This document shows, in pieces, positions 1 to 6,961 of a DNA stretch of 9,895 nucleotides. Within the stretch, counting starts at the first letter, position 1, and every line of letters starts with the position of its first letter. The notes beneath the pieces were generated by a model. The model worked only from the letters and a program-made list of their open reading frames with translations. It was not told the DNA's origin and did no database searches. This DNA comes from an uncultured Acinetobacter sp. (GTDB lineage: Bacteria > Pseudomonadota > Gammaproteobacteria > Pseudomonadales > Moraxellaceae), in contig CAAGMP010000229.1 in the NCBI GenBank assembly GCA_900771065.1, positions 1-9,895 on the forward strand. Reading direction: 5' to 3'. The translations under genes and the position numbers were made by a program.

Positions 1-237
1 GATACCCAAACCAAAGCGAATCGCAAGATCAACCACTTCTTTGTTCAATACTGGCAAAACACCCGGCATGGCTAAATCGACAAGGCTTGCTTGCGTATTT
101 GGGTCTTGACCGAACTCAGTCGATGAACCTGAGAAGATCTTAGATTTCGTCGCCAACTGAGTGTGAATCTCGATACCAATAACGACTTCCCAACCATCAA
201 TCAGGTTTGACTTAGGTTTTGCATTGTTCTTCGCCAT
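1..237 (-). CDS. gatB: Asp/Glu-tRNA amidotransferase subunit B, 5' part only
   Basis: GatB binds the mischarged tRNA and activates the misacylated Asp or Glu by phosphorylation, so that ammonia delivered from GatA can form Asn-tRNA or Gln-tRNA in the cytoplasm. Only the first 79 codons are present; the gene continues past the left edge. The visible N-terminus contains the GIEIHTQL element (residues 21-28, with Glu23 and His25 in the metal/ATP site region), followed by KIFSGSS, FGQDPNTQASL and AMPGVLPVLN, all typical of GatB. It is the proteobacterial version that lacks the zinc-type cysteines seen in many Gram-positive GatB proteins. The ATG overlaps the gatA stop in the arrangement TAATG (one shared base), so translation is probably coupled to gatA. 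The start is well supported: the motif begins about 20 residues in and there is no room for a longer reading. Confidence 0.96.
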   Translation of the reverse strand, partial: MAKNNAKPKSNLIDGWEVVIGIEIHTQLATKSKIFSGSSTEFGQDPNTQASLVDLAMPGVLPVLNKEVVDLAIRFGLGI

Positions 238-1715
238 TATGCATTCTCCTCAGCAATTGCAGCGCGTTTTGTATGCCAATCAGTTGCTTGTTGATACTGG
301 TGTACCACAGACAACAATTGCGATTCTGACCAGTAGTTACCAATCAGCTGTAAGCCAACTGGCAGGTTGTCTTTGTCAAAACCAACAGGCGCGTTAATCG
401 CAGGAAGACCTGCAAGGTTCACCGCGATGGTGTAGATATCACCTAAGTACATTTCTACAGGTGAAAGGTTTGCGCCAATCTTATACGCTGTTGTAGGTGC
501 AGCAGGCGCAGCAATGACATCTACAGATTCAAATGCTTTTAAGAAATCTTGTTGGATTAAGCGACGTACTTTTTGTGCTTTCACATAGTAGGCATCGTAA
601 TAACCTGCTGAAAGTGCATAAGTACCAATTAAGATACGTTGCTGAACTTCTTTACCAAAACCTTCTGAACGTGAACGCTTGTACAAATCCATAATGTCTT
701 TTGGATCTTCACAGCGGTAGCCGTAACGTACACCGTCATAGCGTGACAAGTTAGAAGATGCTTCAGCAGGTGCAATGAGGTAGTAAGTTGGAACATAAGC
801 GTCAGTCATGTTGAGGTCAATCTCAACAAGACTTGCGCCCATTTCTTCTAATTTTTTCAGTGATTCTTCAACACGTGTTTTAACGTCTGCATCTAAACCT
901 GCAACGTTAAAGTATTGTTTAGGAATACCTATACGTAAACCTTTTACCGATGTACCGTTCAAGTTTGCAACATAATCATCAACGTCTTTGTTCACTGATG
1001 TTGAGTCTTTTGCATCATGACCTGCCATCACGTTCATGAGGTAAGCACAGTCTTCAGCAGAACGTGCCATCGGACCGCCTTGATCTAGTGATGATGCATA
1101 AGCGATCATACCAAAACGAGAGACACGACCATAGGTTGGTTTAAGACCTGTTAAACCACAAAAAGATGCAGGTTGACGAATTGAACCACCAGTATCTGTC
1201 CCTGTAGCAAAAGGAGCAAGGTCAGCCGCTACAACGGCTGCCGAACCACCCGATGAACCACCTGGTACGTGATCTAGCGCCCATGGGTTTTTGGTTGCGC
1301 CAAAGTAAGAACTTTCAGAAGTCGAACCCATGGCAAATTCGTCCATGTTTACTTTACCTAAAGTGACTAAACCCGCTGCTTTACCTTTTGCCACCACGGT
1401 TGCATCGTAAGGTGAGATAAAATTGTCCAACATTTTTGAACCCGCAGTGGTTTTAATACCTTGGGTACAAAAAATGTCTTTATGCGCAATAGGGATACCT
1501 GTAAGAACTGATGCAGTACCTGCTTTGATTGAAGCATCCGCGGCATCTGCTTGAGCAAGGGCTTGTTCTGCTGTTACGGTGATGTAAGATTTAATTTGCG
1601 AATCTAATTTTTCAATACGTTGCAAATAATGTTGAGTAAGTTCTCGAGAGGAAAACTGAGCTTGAGCTAATCCTTCGGATAATTCACGAATAGATAAGCG
1701 ATGTAATTGGGTCAT
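237..1715 (-). CDS. gatA: Asp/Glu-tRNA amidotransferase subunit A (glutamine amidase)
   Basis: GatA is the amidase subunit of GatCAB. It hydrolyses glutamine and channels ammonia to GatB for transamidation of misacylated tRNA. The 492-residue product has the usual family length. The amidase-signature Ser-cisSer-Lys triad is intact: Lys79 in IPIAHKD, Ser154 in PGGSSGGSAA and Ser178 in TGTDTGGSIRQP, followed by FCGLTGLKPTYGRVSRFG. The C-terminal NLAGLPAINAPVG stretch is also family-typical. It is the middle gene of gatC-gatA-gatB, 48 nt after gatC, with its stop overlapping the gatB start. The Shine-Dalgarno is weak (a GAAAG stretch about 10 nt upstream). Whether the complex makes Asn-tRNA, Gln-tRNA or both depends on the tRNA synthetases of the host and cannot be told here. 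Confidence 0.97.
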   Translation of the reverse strand: MTQLHRLSIRELSEGLAQAQFSSRELTQHYLQRIEKLDSQIKSYITVTAEQALAQADAADASIKAGTASVLTGIPIAHKDIFCTQGIKTTAGSKMLDNFISPYDATVVAKGKAAGLVTLGKVNMDEFAMGSTSESSYFGATKNPWALDHVPGGSSGGSAAVVAADLAPFATGTDTGGSIRQPASFCGLTGLKPTYGRVSRFGMIAYASSLDQGGPMARSAEDCAYLMNVMAGHDAKDSTSVNKDVDDYVANLNGTSVKGLRIGIPKQYFNVAGLDADVKTRVEESLKKLEEMGASLVEIDLNMTDAYVPTYYLIAPAEASSNLSRYDGVRYGYRCEDPKDIMDLYKRSRSEGFGKEVQQRILIGTYALSAGYYDAYYVKAQKVRRLIQQDFLKAFESVDVIAAPAAPTTAYKIGANLSPVEMYLGDIYTIAVNLAGLPAINAPVGFDKDNLPVGLQLIGNYWSESQLLSVVHQYQQATDWHTKRAAIAEENA

Positions 1716-1763
1716 AATGCAAATTCTTTCAAAAATGTAAAATAAAATTTAAATGGTTGAAAA

Positions 1764-2078
1764 TTACTCAATCACGCGAGGAACCAAATACAAACCATCT
1801 TGCGTTGCAGGAGCAACCGCTTGATAGTCGTCACGGTGATTTTGTTCCGTGACCACATCTTCACGTAAAGGTTGTGCGTTGTCGAAAGGGCTTTTAAGTG
1901 GCTCAACATCTTGAGTATCAATGTTTTTTAGTGCTTCCATCATGCCTAAAATTTTATTCAGGCTTTGCGCATATTCTGTCGATTGTGTTTCATCTAAAGA
2001 TAAACGAGCTAAATGTGCAATGCCTGAAACGGTTTTGGCATTCAAATTTTCAGTATGCTGTGCATCTGATGTAGACAT
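1764..2078 (-). CDS. gatC: Asp/Glu-tRNA amidotransferase subunit C
   Basis: GatC is the small subunit that wraps around the GatA-GatB interface and stabilises the amidotransferase. The product is 104 residues, slightly longer than the common ~95, because of a polar N-terminal extension of about 12 residues. The family core is clear: VSGIAHLARLSLDE (residues 18-31), then LNKILGMMEAL and the C-terminal VEPLKSPF...LREDVV segment, which packs on GatA. The ATG is preceded by AGGTGA with good spacing, which supports this start over an internal one. It is the first gene of the gatCAB operon and is read divergently from mreB. Confidence 0.95.
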   Translation of the reverse strand: MSTSDAQHTENLNAKTVSGIAHLARLSLDETQSTEYAQSLNKILGMMEALKNIDTQDVEPLKSPFDNAQPLREDVVTEQNHRDDYQAVAPATQDGLYLVPRVIE

Positions 2079-2119
2079 AACATCACCTAAATTCAGTGTA
2101 AAAATTTAAAATATCGTGC

Positions 2120-2128
2120 GTTATAATA
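2120..2128 (-). promoter_or_regulatory. Candidate -10 region of the gatCAB promoter
   Basis: On the minus strand, 40-50 nt before the gatC ATG, two overlapping -10-like hexamers are present: TATTAT (2123-2128) and TATAAC (2120-2125), each one mismatch from TATAAT. No good -35 lies at 16-18 nt; a TGGACA (minus strand, plus positions 2140-2145) is only 11-14 nt away. A promoter must lie in this 130-bp divergent spacer, so the region is plausible, but the exact element is a guess. Confidence 0.35.
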
Positions 2129-2133
2129 AGCGA

Positions 2134-2161
2134 TTGACTTGTCCAAAGCATCACATTTAGT
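2134..2161 (+). promoter_or_regulatory. Candidate sigma70 promoter of the mreB operon
   Basis: TTGACT (2134-2139, one mismatch to the -35 consensus) is followed after 16 nt by TTTAGT (2156-2161, two mismatches to the -10 consensus). Transcription would start near 2168, about 40 nt before the mreB GTG. It lies back-to-back with the gat promoter region, and the two sets of elements almost touch. The call rests on consensus matching only. Confidence 0.45.
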
Positions 2162-2208
2162 TAAAGTTACCGTTTGCGTCCACATAAAGATTAATAGAGA
2201 ACGTTTCC

Positions 2209-3255
2209 GTGATTCTAAAACGACTAATTGGCTTGTTTTCACCAGATTTAGCTATCGACTTAGGTACAGCAAATACACTTATTTATGCGCCGGGTAAAGG
2301 TATTATATTAAACGAACCGACTGTTGTGGCAATCCGACACAGTGGCTCACAAAAAATCGTTGCTGCGGTTGGTCTGGATGCAAAGCAAATGTTAGGACGT
2401 ACGCCTGCTAATATTTCTGCTATTCGCCCAATGAAAGACGGCGTTATTGCCGACTTTGAAGTGACTGAAACCATGCTGAACCAATTTATTGGTAAAGTGC
2501 ATGAAAAACGCTTATTTCCACCTGCACCACGGGTTGTGGTTTGTGTGCCGTGTAAATCAACTTTGGTTGAACGCCGTGCCATTCGTGAAGCGGTGTACAA
2601 TGCAGGCGCACGAGATGTTCGCTTAATTGAAGAGCCAATGGCTGCTGCAATTGGTGCAGGTATGCCTGTTGAGCAAGCATGTGGTTCAATGGTGGTCGAT
2701 ATCGGTGGTGGAACAACAGAAATTGCCGTGATTTCATTGCAAGGTTGTGTTTATTCAGATTCATTACGTATTGGTGGTGACGTTTTAGACGAACAAATTA
2801 TCAATTATGTTCGTAAAGCGCACGGTTGTGTTATTGGTGAAACCACAGCCGAAACCATTAAAAAAGAAGTGGGTCAAGCCTTTATTGAAAAAGATGCACC
2901 GCGTTTGGAAATTGAAGTGCGTGGTCGTAATTTGGCAGAAGGTGTACCACGTTCTATTACTGTCACTTCAGATGAAGTGGTGCAAGCGATTGCTGATCCA
3001 TTACAAAGCATTGTGCAAGCAGTTAAATCTGCTTTGGAACAAACCCCACCTGAATTGTCTTCAGACATTGCAGAGCGTGGTATTGTTTTAACAGGTGGTG
3101 GCGCCTTGTTACGTAATTTAGATAAATTATTATCTAGAGAAACAGGTTTGCCTGTTGTTGTTGCTGAAGATCCGCTGACTTGTGTGACGCGTGGTGGTGG
3201 AAAAGTGTTAGAATTTTTCGATAATCCAAACCATGATATGCTATTTGTTGGTTAA
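2209..3255 (+). CDS. mreB: Rod shape-determining actin homologue MreB
   Basis: MreB forms membrane-attached antiparallel filaments that place and drive the elongasome (RodZ, MreC, MreD, RodA-PBP2) along the lateral wall. The 348-residue product has standard MreB length. Actin-fold nucleotide motifs are intact: phosphate-1 loop DLGTANTLIY (17-26), EEPMAAAIGAG (141-151) with the catalytic Glu, phosphate-2 VVDIGGGTTE (162-171), and adenosine motif LTGGGALLRN (294-303). The first residues (MILKRLIGLF) would form the amphipathic membrane-binding helix. The start is GTG at 2209; no ATG in frame would preserve this helix. Upstream there is only a weak AGAGA Shine-Dalgarno (2196-2200). It is the first gene of mreBCD-maf-rng. 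Confidence 0.97.
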   Translation: MILKRLIGLFSPDLAIDLGTANTLIYAPGKGIILNEPTVVAIRHSGSQKIVAAVGLDAKQMLGRTPANISAIRPMKDGVIADFEVTETMLNQFIGKVHEKRLFPPAPRVVVCVPCKSTLVERRAIREAVYNAGARDVRLIEEPMAAAIGAGMPVEQACGSMVVDIGGGTTEIAVISLQGCVYSDSLRIGGDVLDEQIINYVRKAHGCVIGETTAETIKKEVGQAFIEKDAPRLEIEVRGRNLAEGVPRSITVTSDEVVQAIADPLQSIVQAVKSALEQTPPELSSDIAERGIVLTGGGALLRNLDKLLSRETGLPVVVAEDPLTCVTRGGGKVLEFFDNPNHDMLFVG

Positions 3256-3281
3256 GTAAAAAAGTAGGAAAGGAAAAGACG

Positions 3282-4139
3282 GTGCAAAATAATATATTTT
3301 CTAGGCAGCCGCCGTCTTTTCGTTCCGTGATTTTGGCGGTCATTTGCTCTTTAATTATTTTGTTTTTTAACTGGCGGATGCCGCAGTTGATTCAACCTGT
3401 GCGAGAAGCACTGTTTGCTGCCTATAATCCAATTTATACTGTGGCGAGTTATCCTGTTTTATCCAGAGAATGGATGAATCAGCAAATGAAATCTGAAACG
3501 CAATTACGCCGTGAAAATACAGCATTAAATGCTGAGTTATTGCAAGCAAATGTGCGTTTGCAAAAAATATCTGAATTATCGGCTGAAAATGCACGTTTAC
3601 GCGGTTTGTTGGATACGCCATTAATTATTGATGGTCGCATGGAAATTGCTGAAGTGATTGGTATGGATGCCGATCCATTGCGCCATATTATTGTAATTAA
3701 TCGTGGTTCTGCGAACAATTTAAAAGTAGGGCAAACTGTTTTAGATGATCGCGGCATTATGGGGCAAATTATTGCAGTTTATCCGCATAGTAGCCGTGTG
3801 ATGTTGTTATCAGATAAAGATCATTCTTTGTCTGTGCGCCTAGAACATAGTGGTATGCGTGCGATTGTGTCAGGTACAGGTGATTTGGGCTTATTAAAAA
3901 TGGAATATGTTCCAACCAGTGCCAACATTAAAGTCGGTGAAAAAGTTTATAGTTCGGGTTTAGGTGAGCATTTTCCTGCAGGCTATTTAGTTGGAACGAT
4001 TTCAAAAATCAGTCGTCATAATTCGGGTGAATTTGCTCAAATTGATATTAAGCCTGCGGCACAATTGGCAGGTAGTCATCACGTTGTGGTGCTATATTCG
4101 AATGCTTTAGCGAAGGAACAGCCTTATGCCGATCGCTAA
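3282..4139 (+). CDS. mreC: Rod shape-determining protein MreC
   Basis: MreC is a bitopic inner-membrane protein whose periplasmic domain binds and activates PBP2 in the elongasome. The 285-residue product has a short cytoplasmic N-terminus, one hydrophobic segment (about 14-33), a polar, Glu/Arg/Leu-rich helix with coiled-coil character (about 65-110), and the beta-rich MreC core. The core includes VLDDRGIMGQI, VMLLSDKDHSLSVRLE and SSGLGEHFPAGYLVG. It is shorter at the C-terminus than E. coli MreC (367 residues) but has the complete core. The GTG start at 3282 follows a strong purine-rich site (AGGAAAGGAAAAG) 26 nt after the mreB stop. Its 3' end overlaps mreD by 14 nt. Confidence 0.95.
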   Translation: MQNNIFSRQPPSFRSVILAVICSLIILFFNWRMPQLIQPVREALFAAYNPIYTVASYPVLSREWMNQQMKSETQLRRENTALNAELLQANVRLQKISELSAENARLRGLLDTPLIIDGRMEIAEVIGMDADPLRHIIVINRGSANNLKVGQTVLDDRGIMGQIIAVYPHSSRVMLLSDKDHSLSVRLEHSGMRAIVSGTGDLGLLKMEYVPTSANIKVGEKVYSSGLGEHFPAGYLVGTISKISRHNSGEFAQIDIKPAAQLAGSHHVVVLYSNALAKEQPYADR

Positions 4140-4623
4140 ATTAAAATCGTATCAACCTCGTGTCAATGATCCGCTTATTGCAATTATTTTTTCTATCGTC
4201 CTGTTTTCTGTTTTAACCGTTTATCCTTTAAGTTATGCACTTTCAGGATGGCGACCACATTTCATGTTTATGATCATGTTATTTTGGGTGATGTGTCAAC
4301 CAACATGGTGTGGGGTTTGGTTTGCTTTTAGCTTAGGTTTATTTACCGATTTACTGCTTGATATGCCTTTGGGCTTAAATGCGCTTTGTTTTGTTTTGGT
4401 TGCTTTTATTTCACGTTATTTAACACGTGAACGTCGTATTATGACTTTTACGAATTTGTGGACAATTAATGTAATTGCGATTACAGTCTACCTGATTGTA
4501 ATTTATCTGCTGCAAATTGTAGGTGGTGTTGAATTTATTTTTGCGCGACATTGGCAACCTTTAATTTCAACAATTTTCATTTGGCCCATAATGTACTATT
4601 TTTTGAGAAGATGGCGAATTTAA
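4126..4623 (+). CDS. mreD: Rod shape-determining membrane protein MreD
   Basis: MreD is a small polytopic inner-membrane partner of MreC that tunes the elongasome. The 165-residue product is nearly all hydrophobic, with about five to six membrane segments (roughly 16-38, 43-57, 60-78, 82-99, 110-131, 144-160). It carries the family-typical GLFTDLLLDMPLGLNAL stretch (71-87), whose acidic residues sit in or near the membrane. The ATG lies inside the 3' end of mreC, with AAGGA (4113-4117) eight nt upstream, so coupled translation is likely. It ends inside maf. Recognition is by hydropathy, this motif and position between mreC and maf. Confidence 0.93.
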   Translation: MPIAKLKSYQPRVNDPLIAIIFSIVLFSVLTVYPLSYALSGWRPHFMFMIMLFWVMCQPTWCGVWFAFSLGLFTDLLLDMPLGLNALCFVLVAFISRYLTRERRIMTFTNLWTINVIAITVYLIVIYLLQIVGGVEFIFARHWQPLISTIFIWPIMYYFLRRWRI

Positions 4624-5177
4624 TTTTAGCTTCAAGTTCACCACGTCGTCGTGAATTGTTACAACAACTTGGTCTTTACTTTGATGTTGTCAGTCCAGAA
4701 ATTAATGAATCTATTTTTCGTGACGAAACAATAGCGAATTATGTTGAGCGTTTAGCACAAACAAAAGCGCATGTGGTGATTGAAAAAAATCCAGATGCAG
4801 TGGTTATTGCAGCAGATACCAGTATTGCGATTGATGACTGTATTTTAGGTAAACCCAGATCGAAACAACATGCTTTTGAAATGTGGTCAATGCTTTCTGG
4901 GCGAACTCATCAAGTGCTTTCTGGGGTATGTGTTCAATCAAAAAATAAGAAAAAAAGTATTGTGGTATCCACAGAAGTCGAGTTTCAAACGCTTACGTTA
5001 CAAGACATGGAAGAATATTGGAGAACGGGCGAACCTTTGGGTAAAGCAGGCGCTTATGCGATACAAGGTTGCGCAGCACGTTATATTCCACGCATTGTGG
5101 GGAGTTATAGTAATGTGGTCGGTTTGCCCTTACATGAAACAGCAGCGCTATTAAAAGCATTTAATGATGATCATTAG
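4611..5177 (+). CDS. maf: Maf-family nucleoside triphosphate pyrophosphatase (YhdE/dTTP-UTP type)
   Basis: Maf proteins hydrolyse non-canonical or selected NTPs to NMP and pyrophosphate; the YhdE branch acts on dTTP, UTP and modified pyrimidines, and overexpression blocks septation. The start is ATG 4611, giving 188 residues that open with NLILASSSPRRREL, exactly where Maf proteins begin. An in-frame TTG at 4551 would only add 20 residues read out of mreD. Motifs: SSSPRR (8-13), AADT (67-70, catalytic Asp69), LGKPR (79-83), LSGRTH (95-100), GKAGAYAIQG (144-153, Gln152) and GSYSNVVGLPL (164-174). It overlaps mreD by 13 nt, with GAG/GAAG directly before the ATG. The mreD-maf-rng context fits YhdE rather than the YceF (m7GTP) branch, but the substrate is inferred. 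Confidence 0.94.
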   Translation: MANLILASSSPRRRELLQQLGLYFDVVSPEINESIFRDETIANYVERLAQTKAHVVIEKNPDAVVIAADTSIAIDDCILGKPRSKQHAFEMWSMLSGRTHQVLSGVCVQSKNKKKSIVVSTEVEFQTLTLQDMEEYWRTGEPLGKAGAYAIQGCAARYIPRIVGSYSNVVGLPLHETAALLKAFNDDH

Positions 5178-5213
5178 AAGCGAAAGAATTTTTATAATCT
5201 TTTGAGTTTTATT

Positions 5214-6668
5214 ATGTCAGATGAGTTGCTCATCAATGTGACACCCATGGAGTGTCGTGTTGCTTTGATACAAAATGGAACCGTCAATGAACTATTTATT
5301 GAACGCAGTGCTAAACGCGGTTTAGTCGGTAATATTTATAAAGGCAAAGTGGTGCGTGTTTTACCGGGCATGCAAGCTGCTTTTGTTGATATTGGTTTAT
5401 CTCGTACTGCATTTTTACATATTAATGATATGGTGTGGTCACGTAATCAGCCCACGCCAAATGTATTTGAATTGTTGCAACCGGGGCAAACCCTAACTGT
5501 ACAAGTTATGAAAGATATGCTTGGTACAAAAGGCGCACGTTTAAGTACAGATTTGTCCATTCCATCGCGCTATTTGGTGCTTATGCCATTTGGACAATAT
5601 ATTGGTGTATCACAACGAATAGAATCGGATGCAGAACGTGAACGTTTGCGTACTGCGATTGAACAAATTCAAAAAAAACATCAATTACCCGGTTCGGTGA
5701 TTGTGCGTACTGCGGCTGAAGGAGTTTCTGAAGAAGAAATTGCCCAAGATATGGCTTATTTAGCAAAACTTTGGGAGTATATTCAGCGTAAACAAAAAAA
5801 TGTTGCTGTGCCATCGCTGATTTTTGAAGAGCTACCTTTACCACAACGAATTATTCGTGATTTGGCGAATCAGCAAACTGCAAAAATTCAAGTTGATTCA
5901 CGTGAATTGTACGCTAAATTAAAAGAATTTGTAGAAGAGTTTGTCCCGATGATGCAAGATCGTTTGCAGCATTATCCGGGTGAACGTCCTATTTTTGATT
6001 TATATAACGTAGAAGATGATATTCAAAAAGCACTGCAAACACGTGTCGCGTTGAAGTCGGGCGGCTATTTGATGATCGATCAAACTGAAGCTATGACTAC
6101 AATTGATGTCAATACAGGTTCTTATGTTGGTGGTCGTTCTTTAGAAGATACGGTGTTTAAAACCAATATGGAAGCCACTGAAGTGATTGCGCGCCAGTTA
6201 CGTTTACGCAATTTGGGTGGCATTATTATTATTGATTTCATTGATATGCAAGAAGCATTGCATCGTAATGAAGTGATGCAACAATTTGAGCAAATGCTTG
6301 AAAAAGATCATGCTAAAACCAAAATTACGCAAGTTTCTGAATTGGGTTTGGTTGAAATGACGCGCAAGCGTACCCGTGAATCTTTAGAACATTTGCTTTG
6401 TGAATCTTGTCCAACTTGTCAAGGTCGAGGTTACGTAAAAACAGCAGAATCAATATGTTATGAAATTTTTCGTGAAATTATGCGTTATACACGGGCATTT
6501 AAATCACAAAATGATTTTACCGTAATTGCACATCCTTCGGTTATTGATCGGTTATTAACCGTTGAAGCTCCAGCAGTGGCAGATTTAGAACATTTTGTGA
6601 ATCGTGTCATTAAATTTCAAGTTGAAAATTTATATACTCAAGAGCAATATGACATCATTTTAAGTTGA
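5214..6668 (+). CDS. rng: Ribonuclease G
   Basis: RNase G is the shorter paralogue of RNase E. It is an endonuclease that trims the 5' end of 16S rRNA and starts decay of some mRNAs. The 484-residue product (E. coli 489) lacks the long RNase E scaffold tail. The order is: N-terminal ELLINVTP; S1 RNA-binding domain (about 34-120, with GNIYKGKVVRVLPGMQAAFVDIG); RNase H-like and 5'-sensor part; DNase I-like catalytic part with Asp298 in TTIDVNTG and Asp341 in IIIIDFIDM; zinc-link CPTC (399-402) before QGRGYV; and the C-terminal small domain. The start is ATG 5214, aligning with the family (MSDELLINV). A TTG at 5202 would add four residues and is less likely. The Shine-Dalgarno is weak (GAG about 7 nt upstream). 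It lies 36 nt after maf and closes the operon. Confidence 0.96.
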   Translation: MSDELLINVTPMECRVALIQNGTVNELFIERSAKRGLVGNIYKGKVVRVLPGMQAAFVDIGLSRTAFLHINDMVWSRNQPTPNVFELLQPGQTLTVQVMKDMLGTKGARLSTDLSIPSRYLVLMPFGQYIGVSQRIESDAERERLRTAIEQIQKKHQLPGSVIVRTAAEGVSEEEIAQDMAYLAKLWEYIQRKQKNVAVPSLIFEELPLPQRIIRDLANQQTAKIQVDSRELYAKLKEFVEEFVPMMQDRLQHYPGERPIFDLYNVEDDIQKALQTRVALKSGGYLMIDQTEAMTTIDVNTGSYVGGRSLEDTVFKTNMEATEVIARQLRLRNLGGIIIIDFIDMQEALHRNEVMQQFEQMLEKDHAKTKITQVSELGLVEMTRKRTRESLEHLLCESCPTCQGRGYVKTAESICYEIFREIMRYTRAFKSQNDFTVIAHPSVIDRLLTVEAPAVADLEHFVNRVIKFQVENLYTQEQYDIILS

Positions 6669-6669
6669 T

Positions 6670-6702
6670 TTGTAACAGAATATCTTTAATTAGTTGTTAC
6701 AA
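6670..6702. repeat. 8-bp perfect inverted repeat, possible operator
   Basis: TTGTAACA (6670-6677) and TGTTACAA (6695-6702) are perfect reverse complements with a 17-nt AT-rich spacer, starting two bases after the rng stop. The right arm overlaps the candidate -35 of the downstream small gene. A long loop and the lack of a following T-run argue against a rho-independent terminator for rng. A regulator binding site fits better but is inferred. Confidence 0.5.
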
Positions 6703-6726
6703 CTGAAATTTTACTTTTAATATAAA
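6694..6726 (+). promoter_or_regulatory. Candidate sigma70 promoter of the small PA1571-like gene
   Basis: TTGTTA (6694-6699, four of six to -35) is followed after 16 nt by TTTAAT (6716-6721, five of six to -10). A partly overlapping TATAAA (6721-6726) is an alternative -10. The leader to the ATG at 6794 would be about 60 nt. It would let the small gene be transcribed apart from rng. Confidence 0.45.
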
Positions 6727-6752
6727 ATTATGAATACTTGATGGAGAAAATA

Positions 6753-6778
6753 GCCAAAATCACTTTGATGATTTCAGC
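6753..6778 (+). other. Imperfect hairpin in the leader of the small gene
   Basis: The ten-base arms at 6753-6762 and 6769-6778 pair at eight of ten positions around the loop CTTTGA; the inner six pairs (AAATCA/TGATTT) are perfect. The stem ends four bases before the AGAGGA ribosome-binding site, so it could influence access to it. It is AT-rich and weak, and may be chance. Confidence 0.3.
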
Positions 6779-6793
6779 AAAAGAGGAAATAAA

Positions 6794-6961
6794 ATGAATA
6801 AAATGACAAGCACACAACCTAAAAAGCCTGTCAGTATTTCAGCATCGAAGCATCATTCTTATGTACTTGATGAGCAAGGCAAGGAAGTTGAAATTACAAC
6901 AACCATGGTTAAAACAGTGTGTATGCAGTTGTTAAAAAAATGTAGAACAATTAAAAATTAG
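6794..6961 (+). CDS. Small protein of the uncharacterised PA1571 family type
   Basis: This 55-codon gene encodes a basic, soluble-looking protein with no signal peptide or membrane segment. The N-terminal 20 residues are polar and Lys/Ser/Thr/Pro-rich, hence probably disordered. The C-terminal part, YVLDEQGKEVEITTTMVKTVCMQLLKK in total (residues 23-49), follows the pattern that I recall for the PA1571 family: a [V/I]xDxxGxEvxIt segment, then a Met-containing helix with a Cys and a Leu/Lys end. The function of that family is not known to me. The start ATG 6794 has a strong AGAGGA (6782-6787) seven nt upstream; a second in-frame ATG three codons later is less well placed. It ends one base before the shared terminator hairpin and is convergent with atfA. 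A 125-nt spacer with its own candidate promoter separates it from rng. Good Shine-Dalgarno, terminator and family-like pattern make it a real gene. Confidence 0.8.
   Translation: MNKMTSTQPKKPVSISASKHHSYVLDEQGKEVEITTTMVKTVCMQLLKKCRTIKN

Noticed and set aside
2283..2764. Antisense reading frames opposite mreB (2283-2600 and 2486-2764)
   Set aside because: They lie wholly within a conserved gene, show no recognisable domain and reflect codon structure of mreB on the opposite strand.
2807..3091. A 94-codon plus-strand frame inside mreB
   Set aside because: It is out of frame with a highly conserved gene, with a Lys/Leu-rich composition typical of a shifted frame.
4551..4610. Longer maf with a TTG start, adding 20 residues
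   Set aside because: The added residues are the shifted reading of the mreD membrane segment; Maf proteins begin just before the LASSSPRR motif, which fits ATG 4611.
5202..5213. rng start at TTG 5202
   Set aside because: The ATG at 5214 matches the family N-terminus (M-x-x-ELL-x-NVTP), and TTG has no better ribosome-binding site.
6670..6702. The inverted repeat after rng as a rho-independent terminator
   Set aside because: The stem is AT-rich with a 17-nt loop, and no T-run follows directly; it was kept only as a possible operator.
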